A program made the position numbers and the translations under genes. This document shows, piece by piece, positions 33,300 to 44,388 of a stretch of DNA of 64,000 bases. The notes under the pieces are model-generated. The model searched no databases. It was given only the letters and a program-made list of their open reading frames with translations, and was not told where the DNA came from. The stretch covers positions 1,178,001 to 1,242,000 of the forward strand of contig JAGYXB010000269.1 of assembly GCA_022495005.1 (NCBI GenBank), in the 5' to 3' direction. Positions within the stretch are counted from its first letter, which is position 1, and every line of letters begins with the position of its first letter. The DNA is from Rhyacophila brunnea (lineage: Eukaryota; Arthropoda; Insecta; Trichoptera; Rhyacophilidae).

Positions 33300-35110
33300 A
33301 GGCCTTCATCGAGCCAGTGGATTGATACAGGTTGATGACGATAATGACGATATAAATTATTGATAAATATAGGAATTCATATGACTGACAGAAATTCAAA
33401 CAACTTAGAGAGGCCTTCATCTACCAGTGGATTGATTCAGGCTCATAATGATAATGAAAATATAAATAGATATAATATAATATCACCGATTTTGATAAAT
33501 ACAGCAATTAAAATGACAGAAAGGAGTAGAATCAGGCTTGGGAGGCCTTTATCCAGCAGTAGATGGGTTCAGGTCAATGATTATAAGGACGATAGAAATA
33601 GGTATAATATAGTAGAAGAATCAGGTTGCGGAAGCCTTCATCCAGCAGTGGATTGATCCTGGTTGATGATGATGACGATATGAATATGTAGATAAATGTA
33701 ATATCACCGATTTTTATAAATACAGAAATTCATATCACAGAAAGAAGTAGAATCAGGCTAAGGAAGTCTTTATTAAGCAGTGGATTGGTTCAGGTCGATG
33801 ATGATGATGATGACGATATGAATATGTAAATAAATATAATATCACCGATTTTGATAAATACAGAAATTCATATGACAGAAAGGAGTAGAATCAGGCTAGC
33901 GAGGTCTTTATTAAGCAGTGGATTGGTTCAGGTCAATGATGACGATGATGATAATGATGATAATGACAATATGATTATATAGATAAATATAATATCACCG
34001 ATTTTGATAAATACAGCAATTCATATGACAGAAAGGAGTAGAATCAAGCTAGGGAGGTCTTTATTAAGCAGTGGATTGGTTCAGGTCGATGATGATGATG
34101 ATGACGATATGAATATGTAAATAAATATAATATCACCGATTTTGATAAATACAGAGATTCATATGACAGAAAGGAGTAGAATCAGGCTAGCGAGGTCTTT
34201 ATTAAGCAGTGGATTGGTTCAGGTCAATGATAACGATGATGATAATGATGATAATGACGATATGATTATGTAGATAAATATAATATCACCGATTTTGATA
34301 AATACAGCAATTCATATGACAGAAAGGAGTAGAATCAGGCTAGGGAGGTCTTTATTAAGCAGTGGATTGGTTCAGGTCGATGATGATGATAATGATAATG
34401 ACGATATGAATATATAGATAAATATAATATCACCGATTTTGATAAATACAGAAATTCATATGACAAAAAAGAGTAGAATCAGTCTATGGAGGTCTTTATT
34501 AAGCAGAGGATTGATCCTGGTTGATGATGATGATGATGACATTATGAATATGTAGATAAATATAGTATCACCGATTTTGATAAATACAGCGATTAATATG
34601 ACAGAAAGGAGTAGATTCGGGCTAGGGAGGCCATTATCCAGCAGTGGATTGGTTCAAGTCGATGATGATAAGATGGATAGAAATATGTATAATATCACAA
34701 ATTCGTTAAACCAATAGTAGTAGAATCAGGTTGCGGAACTCTTCATCCAGCAGTGGATTGATCCTGGTTGATGATGATGATTATGATGACGATATGAATA
34801 TGTAGATAAATAACATTAGAAATTCAATACTGTCAAGAATACAATCAACGTAGAGAGGCCTTCATCCAGCAGCGGATTTATTGAGGCTCGTGATAATAAT
34901 GGCATTATATATAGATATGTAGAAAATAATAAAATATCACTGATTTTGATAAATATAACAATTCATGTGTAAGTAAGGAGTCAAATAAGGCTGAGGAGGC
35001 CTTCATCCAGCAGTGGATAGATCAAGATTGATGATGATAGGGACGATAAAATTAGGTAGATATTATACAATATGACACATTTTGATAACTATAACAATTC
35101 ATTTTAATTT
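33300..35110. repeat. Minisatellite array 1, about 14 units of 105-155 bp
   Basis: Each unit carries a core like TCCAGCAGTGGATTG, then TTCAGGTCGATGATGATG with a variable (GAT)n run, then AATATCACCGATTTTGATAA and GACAGAAAGGAGTAGAATCA. Units vary in GAT-run length and in single bases, and neighbouring units are the most alike (33773-34430). The core plus GAT tail resembles the 3' end of RTE-type LINEs. Confidence 0.9.
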
Positions 35111-35892
35111 CTTTCTTTGTTTGCAATGGCAACTTTGTTAGTTTAATATGACTATATTGTGATCTATGGAAAAAAGTAGCCTAGGTAATTATTCAATAAA
35201 AAAAGAGTGCGTAAGGGTTCAAATAGACTATATGACGATCGGGCACATATATGCTAAGAGCGTTTTAGTGTCTATGATCAAAATATTGTATGAGAGCTAT
35301 GACATCGTATTTACACTCTGTGACACCCTATGCCACAGGACGCCAACATAAGAAACGGGTTTTTTGACATATATATGACCGATCGTCATAGAGTGTATTT
35401 GAAGCATAACAGCCACAAAGAAGTATTTTAAAAAATCAAATTTGGAATATCATGTTATCTATGACATGGCGGACAGTGGCGGACGCTGCTGTTGAAAGAT
35501 AATTTACGTAGTGAATTGTACCAAGATTATGGTTTTCTCATCGGAAAAAAGTGCGCCAATGCCTACATTACGATATTTGAATAAAAATAATCGATTCCGT
35601 TACTCAATTAAAGGATTAGAAGGTCTTAAGCGACGAAGATGTCATTCTGCTGTACGTTAAATGAAATATGGCGAATCGTATACGGTAGGTATATGAGAAA
35701 ATATCGGATATAAACGTCACGTACCTGTAAAATCATTAAAAATTTCTGAAATGTGGTCAATTCAATCGGTAGCGCACATTTTGAAGTGAAGATGTAAAAA
35801 TAACAATAAAATGTCGCTTAAATGGGCTGTTCGTGCGTTTTCCAAAATCTCGGATAATAATATATAGGAGACTAGCTGAGCCAGCTGGCGGT
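35111..35892. other. Spacer between the composite repeat units
   Basis: No gene was recognised. The frame at 35166-35351 has no family resemblance. A short TATATAGGAGACTAGCTGAG stretch at about 35860 precedes the head of unit 2 and may mark its true start. Confidence 0.35.
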
Positions 35893-38065
35893 CGCCAGTC
35901 TGTCTCGCTAGGTCTTGCAGACGGCTTGGCGATATTGGATTTTAATATAGTTGTGAAGTATGCATAGATGGCGCCATAGTTTTCCCTTCGGGATAGGTTT
36001 TTTATTCACGACAATTTGACATTTCGCTGATTTGTCATTTTTACGATTTGCAAATCGTCACTGCCAATATAAATTTGGACTCATATGCGTAGTCTATTCA
36101 GGAGTCTAGCCTTCAGAATATCGTCTAACACCACCTTAGGCTGCTATGCCCAGCAGAACAGCTGGCAATCACCGTTTGCTACCACTGACATTTTAATTTT
36201 AATACAATATATGTGTAGGTTTGTGCAGTTAAATATGCGAAATAAGTATACATCTCAATCATTCGAATATAAAGCAATATGTTATGTGATTATCATAAAT
36301 AGCGATCCAATATAATGTAATATTAATCTCCTTCAGGTCCCATTGAGATAATAGAAGAAGGTTAGCATTGTAAAAAATAAATTTAAACATTATTTTGTTT
36401 CATTGTCTATAAAAAATAAATGGTTGCAGCCATAGAATAATATTTAAAAAATAAAAATTTGAATTAAAAATGAACCTTAAACAATATAGTTTCCCGGTGT
36501 GGGACATTCATATCGAGACAAATGTTGATAAATAATGAAGCAATACATATTATATTTGAGAGGAATAGAACAATTCTGATAAGAATAGGATTTTATAAGA
36601 CCTAAAGATGTGGAATCAGCTTAAAGAGGCCTTCATCCAGCAGTGAATTGATACAGGTTGATGACGATATAAATGGGTAGGTATATAAAATCACAAATTT
36701 AAAAAATATAGCAATTTATATGACCAAATAGAGTAGAATTAGGTTGGGATAACCTTCATCCAGCAGTGGATTGATCTTGGTTGATGATGATAATGACGAT
36801 ATTACGAATGGGTAAATATAATTGCAACAATTTTGATAAATATAGCAATCATTTAACCGCTAGTAGTAGAATCAGGTTGCGGAACCCTTCATCCAGCAGT
36901 GGATTGGTTCTGGTTGATGATGATGATGATTAGGATGATGATAAGAATATGTAGATAAATATTATTAGCATTTTTAATAAATATAGAATTTCAATACTGT
37001 CAAGAATACAATCAACGTAGAAAGGCCTTCATCCAGCAGTGGATTTATTGAGGCTCGTGATAATAATGGCATTATATATAGATAGGTAGATAATAATGTC
37101 ACTGATAAATATAGCAATTCAAATGACAGAAAGGAATAGAATCAGGCAAGGGAGGCCTTTATCCAGCAGTGGATTGGTTCAGGTCGATGTTGATACGGAT
37201 GATAGAAATAGGTATAATATCACAAATTCGTTTAACCGCTAGTAGTAGAATCAGGTTGCGGAATCCTTCATCCAGCAGTGGATTGATCCTAGTTGATGAT
37301 GATGATGATAACGATATGAGTATGTAGATAAATATAATATCACCGATTTTGATAAATACAGCAATTCAAATGACAGGAAGGAATAGAATCAGGCTAGGGA
37401 ACCCTTCATCCAGCAGTGGATTGATCCTGGTTAATGATGATTATGATAACGATATGAATATACAGATAAATATAATATCACCGATTTTGATAAATACAGC
37501 AATTCAAATGACATAAAGCAGTAGAATCAGAATAGGGAGGCCTTTATCCAGCAGTGGATTGGTTCAGGTCAATGTTGATAAGGATGATATAAATAGGTAT
37601 AATATCACAAATTCGTTTAACCGCTAGTAGTAGAATCAGGTTGCGGAACCCTTCATCCAGCAGTGGATTGATCCTTATTGATGATGATAACGATATCAAT
37701 ATATAGATAAATATAATATCACCGATGTTGATAAATACAGCAATTCAAATGACAGAGGGAGTAGAATCAGGGTAGGGAGGCCTTTATCCAGCAGTGGATT
37801 GTTTCAGGTCAATGATGATGATGACGATATGAATATGTAGATAAAAATAATATCACCGATTTTGATAAATACAGCAATTCAAATGACAGAAAGCAGTAGA
37901 ATCAGGTTAGGGAAGCCTTTATCCAGCAGTGGATTGGTTCAGGTCGATGTTGATAACGAAGATAGAAATAGGCATACTATCACAAATTTAATTAACCGTT
38001 AGTAGTAGAATCAGGTTGCGGAACCCTTCATCCAGCAGTAGATTGATCCTGGTTGATGATGATTT
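35893..38065. repeat. Composite repeat unit 2 (uninterrupted)
   Basis: The head at 35893-36620 (GGTCGCCAGTCTGTCTCGC; ATTTTGTTTCATTGTC) matches unit 1, and the minisatellite follows. At the point where unit 1 holds the LINE, unit 2 runs through as CTTGGCGATATTGGATTTTA, so it is the empty site. Confidence 0.75.
36620..38065. repeat. Minisatellite array 2, about 12 units
   Basis: The core is the same as in array 1 (CATCCAGCAGTGGATTGATC, TGGTTGATGATGATGATG). Here two unit types alternate: one ends in CACAAATTCGTTTAACCGC, the other in ATCACCGATTTTGATAAAT. This gives a higher-order repeat of about 240-260 bases from about 36850 on. Confidence 0.85.
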
Positions 38066-38859
38066 AAATAATATGTATATTATAACACCAATTATTGTTG
38101 AATACCTTTTGAATATTTTTGGGTTATAATGAGCTAATTGAATGTATATAAGTTTCATTGGTTCAAAAAAAATTTCATTCAACAGTTGTACAAAAAAAAA
38201 AAGTGACATCAAATTTTGAAATATTATTCCTTGGTATCGTTAAAACGCCGATATGTCGTGCGCCCGCGTTTTAATGAAACAGTTTTAATCGGAATTCGTA
38301 TAAATGTTATTGTTTATTTGAATAATTATTGTTATCTATGGGTACTTGTTATAAATGTGAGTTATTATATAGTGCTGTGCATTTTTAAATCATTATGAGA
38401 CGTAAATTATATCACCTGTCGTTTTTTACATAAACAACAAATGACGGATGGTAGTTTTTAAAAGTGATTTTTTGTGACTGTTAAGTTTTATAAAATTGTG
38501 CTCGCTTCGAATTATAGTCACTCGAATGGATCCGATAAGTAAATATGTGGTGAGTCAATTGAAATAATGTAGTTTAGTATACATAGCGTGATAAATACGT
38601 AGTGTCAAAAGACTTGATTTCCATCAGAGGTGTAGAAACTTAACTTAAAACAAAGAACTTAATTCATAAAAATTTACATAAATCAGTTCTAATATGTTTA
38701 TCGGTTAATCTTATTATGATTAGTTTGTGAAAATTGATTGAATATATCGGTTAAAACGCATTTTAAATTTAAAGCGGCCATCTTTGGTGAGTTGGTTTGA
38801 GTGTTGCAAACATTGTGAAAAAATAAATTCCCGACATAATCAGTTGTCAATAAAGTGGC
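38066..38859. other. AT-rich stretch, no gene recognised
   Basis: Only short unconvincing frames on both strands. No inverted repeat pair or second copy in the window was found. Confidence 0.35.
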
Positions 38860-39045
38860 GTGTCGCTGGAAAATGTATCGGGAAATGAACAAAAATCACC
38901 GACTTCGGTGGAATTTAACCAAGCGGCTGTCAACTATGGAAAACCGATTTTAAACGATCCGAGAACCGATTTTTTTTTGAACCCATCGGACATGACGAAT
39001 AAGGCACACAATCGCTCGCCAAAACCCAGGAAAGCTGTAGGATAA
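38860..39045 (+). CDS. Possible short coding segment, product unknown
   Basis: A 60-codon frame (GTG start or an exon) reads SPTSVEFNQAAVNYGKPIL, then NDPRTDFFLNPSDM and a basic KAHNRSPKPRKAVG end. Codon use is less AT-biased than its surroundings (TCG, CCG, GCG), which hints at selection. There is no ATG, no family match from memory, and a dispersed repeat starts immediately after (39050). It may be a transposon-borne fragment. Confidence 0.2.
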   Translation: MSLENVSGNEQKSPTSVEFNQAAVNYGKPILNDPRTDFFLNPSDMTNKAHNRSPKPRKAVG

Positions 39046-39049
39046 TAAT

Positions 39050-39310
39050 ATATACTTGGGAGATTAATAAATGAAAAAATACTAACTACCTATGTAGGTA
39101 CCTTTATTCAAAATGCTAAGTTAAATACATTGGTTGTTTTATTATGCAATACGTACTTTGACATTTTTGTTAACGTTAAATCATATACGCTAATTTAGGA
39201 TTACGTTTTGCCCAAAAAAATCATGTCATACTACTATCTACATTATATTTATAATGCCTGTGCTCCATTGGTACGCAAGTCAGACGTGTGTCTTCGTACT
39301 TTGTATGTTC
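39050..39310. repeat. Dispersed repeat, copy 2 (pair at 11506-11765)
   Basis: It is collinear with copy 1 across TATGTAGGTACCTTTATTC and CCATTGGTACGCAAGTCAGA. The two diverge right after the last motif (39290 versus 11745), which marks a common right boundary. Confidence 0.7.
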
Positions 39311-39879
39311 GCAGACATAATAAATTTACTCGCCGAGTTGCCAGAATTTGTAAAGAACACAAAATTTTAGGATTATTAGAAGACAGTAAGATGTTTTCGC
39401 TTTTGACAGTTCGTCTTGTTTACTCGTTCGTTGATCAGTAGCAGGGCGTAGACAAAATAGACTTTTGGCTCGCCAATGAAGCTTCTGCCAGATATAATTT
39501 TATTAGGTACAATAATAATTTTACAGTCGTGTACTTTGTCATGCCATTTTCTTAGCTCGCAGTATTGCTGATAGCAATTATTGTATGAAATACCGACAAC
39601 CGGAATACTAAATTATTCTCTCGTTGATGTTATTGCTTTCTTTAAAAATTAAAATATGGGAGATTTAATAAATTTATATAAAAAAAATTAAGATTTATAA
39701 ACTGCTAAGAAAACAATATGACATGCACATCAGGGAATTATGTCAAAACTTTGTGTCGGTAGGTATATTTCGTGCATGGGAACCATCGGCGAACTTACAG
39801 ATCGCGGTCTTTTGGCTTGCTAAATATTGTTCAGCCGCATAAGATATCGTAGGTATTTATTATCTATGATAATGGTGAT

Positions 39880-40339
39880 CAGTGTTGCCAACCGTACTAT
39901 AATTATAGTATCTGTACTATAATTTTGGTCCGCGTACTATACACGATATAAAACAGGTATAGTACGCCCAAAATGCTATAATTTTGAATATCGGAAAAAA
40001 TATGTAAAAAATACTAAAATTTCGATATTTCCGTTCGATAAATTGGTCCGAAATACTATAATCTCGCAGTATAAGAAGATTTGGAGAACTTGGAAAAAAA
40101 ATCCCTTGACTTTGGTTTGAAATGAAATTTCTTGAATTCTTCAGTAAGAATTTTTGGTCGGAAGAGGTACGTAAATAAAAAGGTCTTGGTGTTTCTCCAA
40201 TTCTCCGTTAGTTTTTTCAAGAGAAACAAAAAACCTATACATTTTTCACAGATGACAACGCGTACTATACTTTTCCCCCAAATACTATAATTTTGGAGGC
40301 TCTGTACTATAATTCCACTTTGAAAAGATGGCAACACTG
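39880..40339. mobile_element. CAGTGTTGCC-family MITE, 460 bp, inverted relative to 16697
   Basis: It begins CAGTGTTGCCAACCGTACTA and ends GATGGCAACACTG. The flanks are ATGGTGAT (39872-39879) and ATGGTGCT (40340-40347), a TSD with one change. The interior matches the 16697 copy in reverse. Confidence 0.88.
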
Positions 40340-40347
40340 ATGGTGCT

Positions 40348-41391
40348 ACTATTGTCGAACAAGAACTTCTTGTCTACATGTTAAAACTGTGAACTAACAA
40401 GCTCCTCCTATGCAGTGAATCGTACTTTCGCTTCAAATGAAGAATGCCTAAAGTTATTTCATTTTACGCTTTCGTAGTGTACGGATATATAAATTTACGT
40501 AGGTAACTTAATGCTTTTTATAATAAGAATATATTATATAAAAGGTTAAGGGATGATATTAAATTTACTATTATTAAACTTTTGGTTTATTGCAAAGAAG
40601 AAAAGGAGTCGCATCTAAAAAGAGAGCCGATAAATTATTTTTAAACACGCGTTGCCGCCATAACAGGTATGCACTGAGAAGTCTTCCATATGTGACTTCT
40701 GGTTATCGACGAGATCTCGTAGTCGGACAGTAGTGCAAATCCACATGCATACTTGCTCTACATCTACAGCTCGCCAGTACAGTAGTATTAAAACTGTGCG
40801 CCACGACCAATGGTAATACTAGATAGGTATTAATTGTCAGGGCGTGAAATGACCGGAATGCAGCTACAGTTCATGATATCCCAAAGATTATTGCTCTGTC
40901 TTGCGGAATACTTAATTTGACTGAAGACAATATCACAAAAATTTAACACATTTACTTTTATAAAATTAGAAAAACATATTTTTGTAAAATTATTGAGCTC
41001 TACTCCGATTCGGAAAATTTTCCATTTCAAACATTGTTTAAAAAATATCATAATTTTAAACAATTTTAATTCTACACGGTGATACTCCCATCACAATGAT
41101 GATAACATTATTACACCAGTTTGGGACATCTAATGCTTCCTCACAACAGTTTGAACTTCGAAAGGAATTCAAGGAAATGAACGTAACTGTAGTGATGTCC
41201 CGTGGGGTTAGTAGGTCATGTGTTGTTCGGCAGCGGCAAAAAAAGGAATACAAATAATACAACTATTAAGAATATATTCTGTCGAGATGACAATCGACAA
41301 GACGAGTCGATCATGATGTGCATATCAGAATTTTAAAAATCTTTACACAGATCCGTTTAGGATAGTGAAATAATGTAATAGAAACAAATAC
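40348..41391. other. Intergenic, no gene recognised
   Basis: AT-rich. The short minus-strand frames at 40830-41262 look random. No repeat copy was recognised. Confidence 0.35.
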
Positions 41392-42930
41392 TTAATGACC
41401 TTCAATAAAATTTAAAACTAAAGATAATATGGGGCAGCATTTTGAAGGGAAGTCGTTGATACTAAGATTGAAATTTAAAAAACCATGCGGCAGAAAGCCG
41501 GACCACCCATCCCACTAATTTAATTTTGTAGGGCACCATGAAACGAAAAAGATTGGCCCAGTTGGTAAAACTTAAAATTGCACTGATTTTACATAAATGT
41601 GTTATAATTGGATTTAATATTAATTAAAACACAGATTAGTTTCATTAATTGGCTTTCAGAGTAGCAATGTATTTGGTACTAATAAAGTGTCCATATTGTA
41701 AAAAAGAACTTGAAAGAATAGCCCAAAATTCACATCTTTAAATGTAGAAATCAAAAATATCACATGTAAGACAATTCCGCAAGTGACCCCTGATCTGAAC
41801 TACAAAAATCAATTAATTTTATTATACAAGCCATGAATCTTCTGAATTTTAATAAATTTATAATTACTGTGGTCTGGTGGATGAACAAATTTCATTTCAA
41901 TATTAATGTCGCAGCTCTTACCAAGTTCCCTAATGCTCCTTCCACATCATAGGGTTTTGACCGTACGGCAAAAAATCCGAACCGAATCAGCAACAGTTCT
42001 TTTCTCACTATACGGTTTTTTTTCCATCATGAGCTCAGTTTGTGGTTGAGTGTTGTGCTGTTTGTACGATTTAAAACCATCTTATGTGAATGCGTGCATT
42101 AGGTCACATACACAACCGAGTCATCGGTAGCAGTTCGGCGTGAATACAGTGGAAATGGACGGCTGCTATACAGCGCCGTTTCGGTTTTTAACTATCGCCG
42201 TGTAATGTGAAAAGGACCATGCTCTCCTTCACGCCACTGGAAGAATGTTGCCTTTCGATTTTTTTCCGTACAATGTGAAAGGAGCGTTATAGTATTTTTT
42301 TTATCCAGTAGCAGTTCAGGCGCCGTGAATACAGTGGAAATGGACGGCTGCTATATGGCCCAGTTTCGGTTTTTAACTGTCGCCGTGTAATGTGAAAAGG
42401 ACCATGCTCTTCTTCACGCCACTGGAAGAATGTTGCCTTTCGATTTTTTTCCGTACAATGTGAAAGGAGCGTTATAGTATTTTTTTATCCAGTAATTGGG
42501 CACAAAAAAATATAATGCGTGTTTGATCCAGTGGCTTGGGCGGGTTGTCAAGAAAGTGTCAATGTCTTTCTTTCCATATGATATAGATAGATCTTTAGAA
42601 TTTAATATTTTTTTGTGAAAAAAAGGTTGGTGGAAAACAAGGTTCATTTGACACAGATACTTCCCCCCCCGATACCATTATCAATATGACATCCCTTCAC
42701 GCTAGGTCAACCGGAAAGAACTAGAGTGGTATTTGGCGTTAGTAGGAGAGGACAAGGAATAGTCGATTCTCAGTTATGAGGTTCTGTCAAAGAGGAATAA
42801 AGCTTTCAAGCACCAAAGGCAAAACTTGGGGTGTGAGTATTGATCTTTATGGGCAGAATACAATTTTTGGATAAAATTGAATTCAAAATCGAGCAACTGA
42901 CAGTATTAAATTTATATAATGTAGAATCTC
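41392..42930. repeat. Large dispersed repeat, copy B
   Basis: It is collinear with copy A but has neither the hAT at TAGCAATG (41662-41669) nor the MITE at GTGGTATT (42726-42733). It differs by about 130 extra bases at 41450-41585, a tandem duplication at 42121-42486 and about 75 extra bases near 42585-42660. The MITE-like inner unit spans 41933-42286. Confidence 0.8.
42121..42486. repeat. Tandem duplication of about 181-186 bp inside repeat copy B
   Basis: GTAGCAGTTC through GAAAGGAGCGTTATAG occurs twice (from 42127 and from 42308) with few changes. Copy A has a single version, so the duplication arose in B after the copies separated. Confidence 0.8.
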
Positions 42931-43315
42931 AATTACCCAGAGTAATAATTGGGGTGGGGGGGGGGTAATCTTTAGTACTTCCGAGAATAAACATCTTTTT
43001 ACTGTCCATAGAGAGTTTATTATCTATGCCTCTTCCTGAATCATGTTGAAACCCGGATAATTGAGATTTTAGTGTGATTACACTTTTATTGGTGCGCCCT
43101 GGCTGTATTATAGATTGATGCAAGAAAAACAACAAAGATACAATTATTTATTTATTTTAAAATACAAACACTTGAATTTTAGAAATAAAGCTGTGTTAAT
43201 CGAACTCATACAATTATATTCTGCGTAATCTAATATATTAACGAATTAAAAAGAAACTCCATCTTAATTCTAGTTATGAGCCCTAAACGGGTGCCATGCT
43301 AATAATATAAAATGC

Positions 43316-43362
43316 ACACTCTGAGAAATGTACAAGATCACTTCGGCGGCCAACAGGCGAAG
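43316..43362 (-). repeat. Isolated 45-base Gypsy integrase fragment
   Basis: It matches 27826-27872 with one change (AGATCACTTCGGCGGCCAAC core), but nothing on either side matches. It lies about 250 bases beyond the Uba1 stop codon, in the probable 3' UTR or just after it. Confidence 0.6.
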
Positions 43363-43383
43363 TCAACGGCACCGTGCTTGTAT

Positions 43384-43389
43384 TTTATT
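43384..43389 (-). terminator. Candidate Uba1 polyadenylation signal
   Basis: AATAAA on the minus strand, about 225 bases past the Uba1 stop. Other AATAAA-like hexamers occur nearby, so the site in use is uncertain. Confidence 0.3.
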
Positions 43390-43611
43390 TACTTCAGCGA
43401 AATCAACACAAGCTGAATAAATAAAAAATGCTAATAAATTTTAAATAAATGTATGTATTTCACAAAAATGATTAATTTTTAAAACATTCTTTTACCAAAA
43501 AATCACATCGGCATTGTTATGAAAATCAACTTCACATGAGGCATCAAACGACGCGTCTCTACTCGTCGGATATTGCAAACGCGGGAAACCGTAGGGTGCC
43601 GGGAAAACGAC

Positions 43612-44388
43612 TCACTGAGGTAACACGTATCGCACGTAGGGGACCTCCACGTCGTTCCCATCAGTATCGTTGCAGCACAGCTCGAAGACCAACGCCTTGA
43701 CGTGCGGCTCCAGCTTGCGCTTTGATACCGCCACCACTACCTCCGACATGGGCAACATCAGCCTCTCTTGACGCTTGGCAGCAGGCATGAAGAACGAGTA
43801 CAGCATGCAGATCCCTTGAGACAGCATGGTGATCTCCAGTTTATGTTCATTTTTAAAGTAATCTAAGAACTGCTCGAGAGTGAGTTCACCGGTGACCTCG
43901 AATCGGTCCCACAGAGTCCAGTCTTTTCCATAGTAGGACAGTTTGGGTGCACCGATGGGCTCGGAGAAGCCGAAGAAGGGCAATGCGAGGTTCACGAAGC
44001 CATTCTTGTAGCGTTCGACAGTCGGCAGGCCCTGTGCCAGTTTGTAGAGCTCAAGGCAGACGAGACCGGCCACCACAGAGGTGGAGGTAGCGATGGCCGG
44101 GATGATCTTGCCGGCGATGAGCTTGGATGTATGACGATCGGCCGGGGTTATCTTGTAGTTGGTGGCGCGCAGGTTGGATGCCGCCACGATGAAGTCCATG
44201 TGGAAATTGGAGTCGTCGTCCTTCTCAAAGTCGAGGGGCGTAACGCGCAGCCCTCCCAGGCTATCAGAAGAGGGTAGCTCTGCCAGGATGGTAGACGCAC
44301 GATCTTCATCCAGGTCGTCCGAGCCCTGCATGAGTTGAGCATCCGTTACGGCTATTCTCACACCCGATTTGGGCACAAATTTCTGCAC
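43612..44388 (-). CDS. Uba1: Uba1 exon 7 (last): adenylation domain end and ubiquitin-fold domain
   Basis: 259 codons including the TGA. The acceptor is TTTCAACAG. It contains [58 protein letters not shown] and the ubiquitin-fold domain from WTLWDRFEV to the end, which recruits E2 enzymes. Confidence 0.96.
   Translation of the reverse strand: MQKFVPKSGVRIAVTDAQLMQGSDDLDEDRASTILAELPSSDSLGGLRVTPLDFEKDDDSNFHMDFIVAASNLRATNYKITPADRHTSKLIAGKIIPAIATSTSVVAGLVCLELYKLAQGLPTVERYKNGFVNLALPFFGFSEPIGAPKLSYYGKDWTLWDRFEVTGELTLEQFLDYFKNEHKLEITMLSQGICMLYSFFMPAAKRQERLMLPMSEVVVAVSKRKLEPHVKALVFELCCNDTDGNDVEVPYVRYVLPQ

Larger units (their letters stand above)
29599..35110. repeat. Composite repeat unit 1 (head plus minisatellite), split by a LINE
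   Basis: The head begins CGCCAGTCTGTCTCGC at about 29599 and resumes at 32649 after the LINE. 32649-33300 is collinear with 35930-36620 of unit 2. The head is followed by the minisatellite body at 33300-35110. Confidence 0.75.

Noticed and set aside
33300..38065. Regularly spaced repeats resembling a CRISPR array
   Set aside because: Spacers are themselves repeated, unit lengths vary from about 105 to 155 bases and the genome is eukaryotic. This is a minisatellite.
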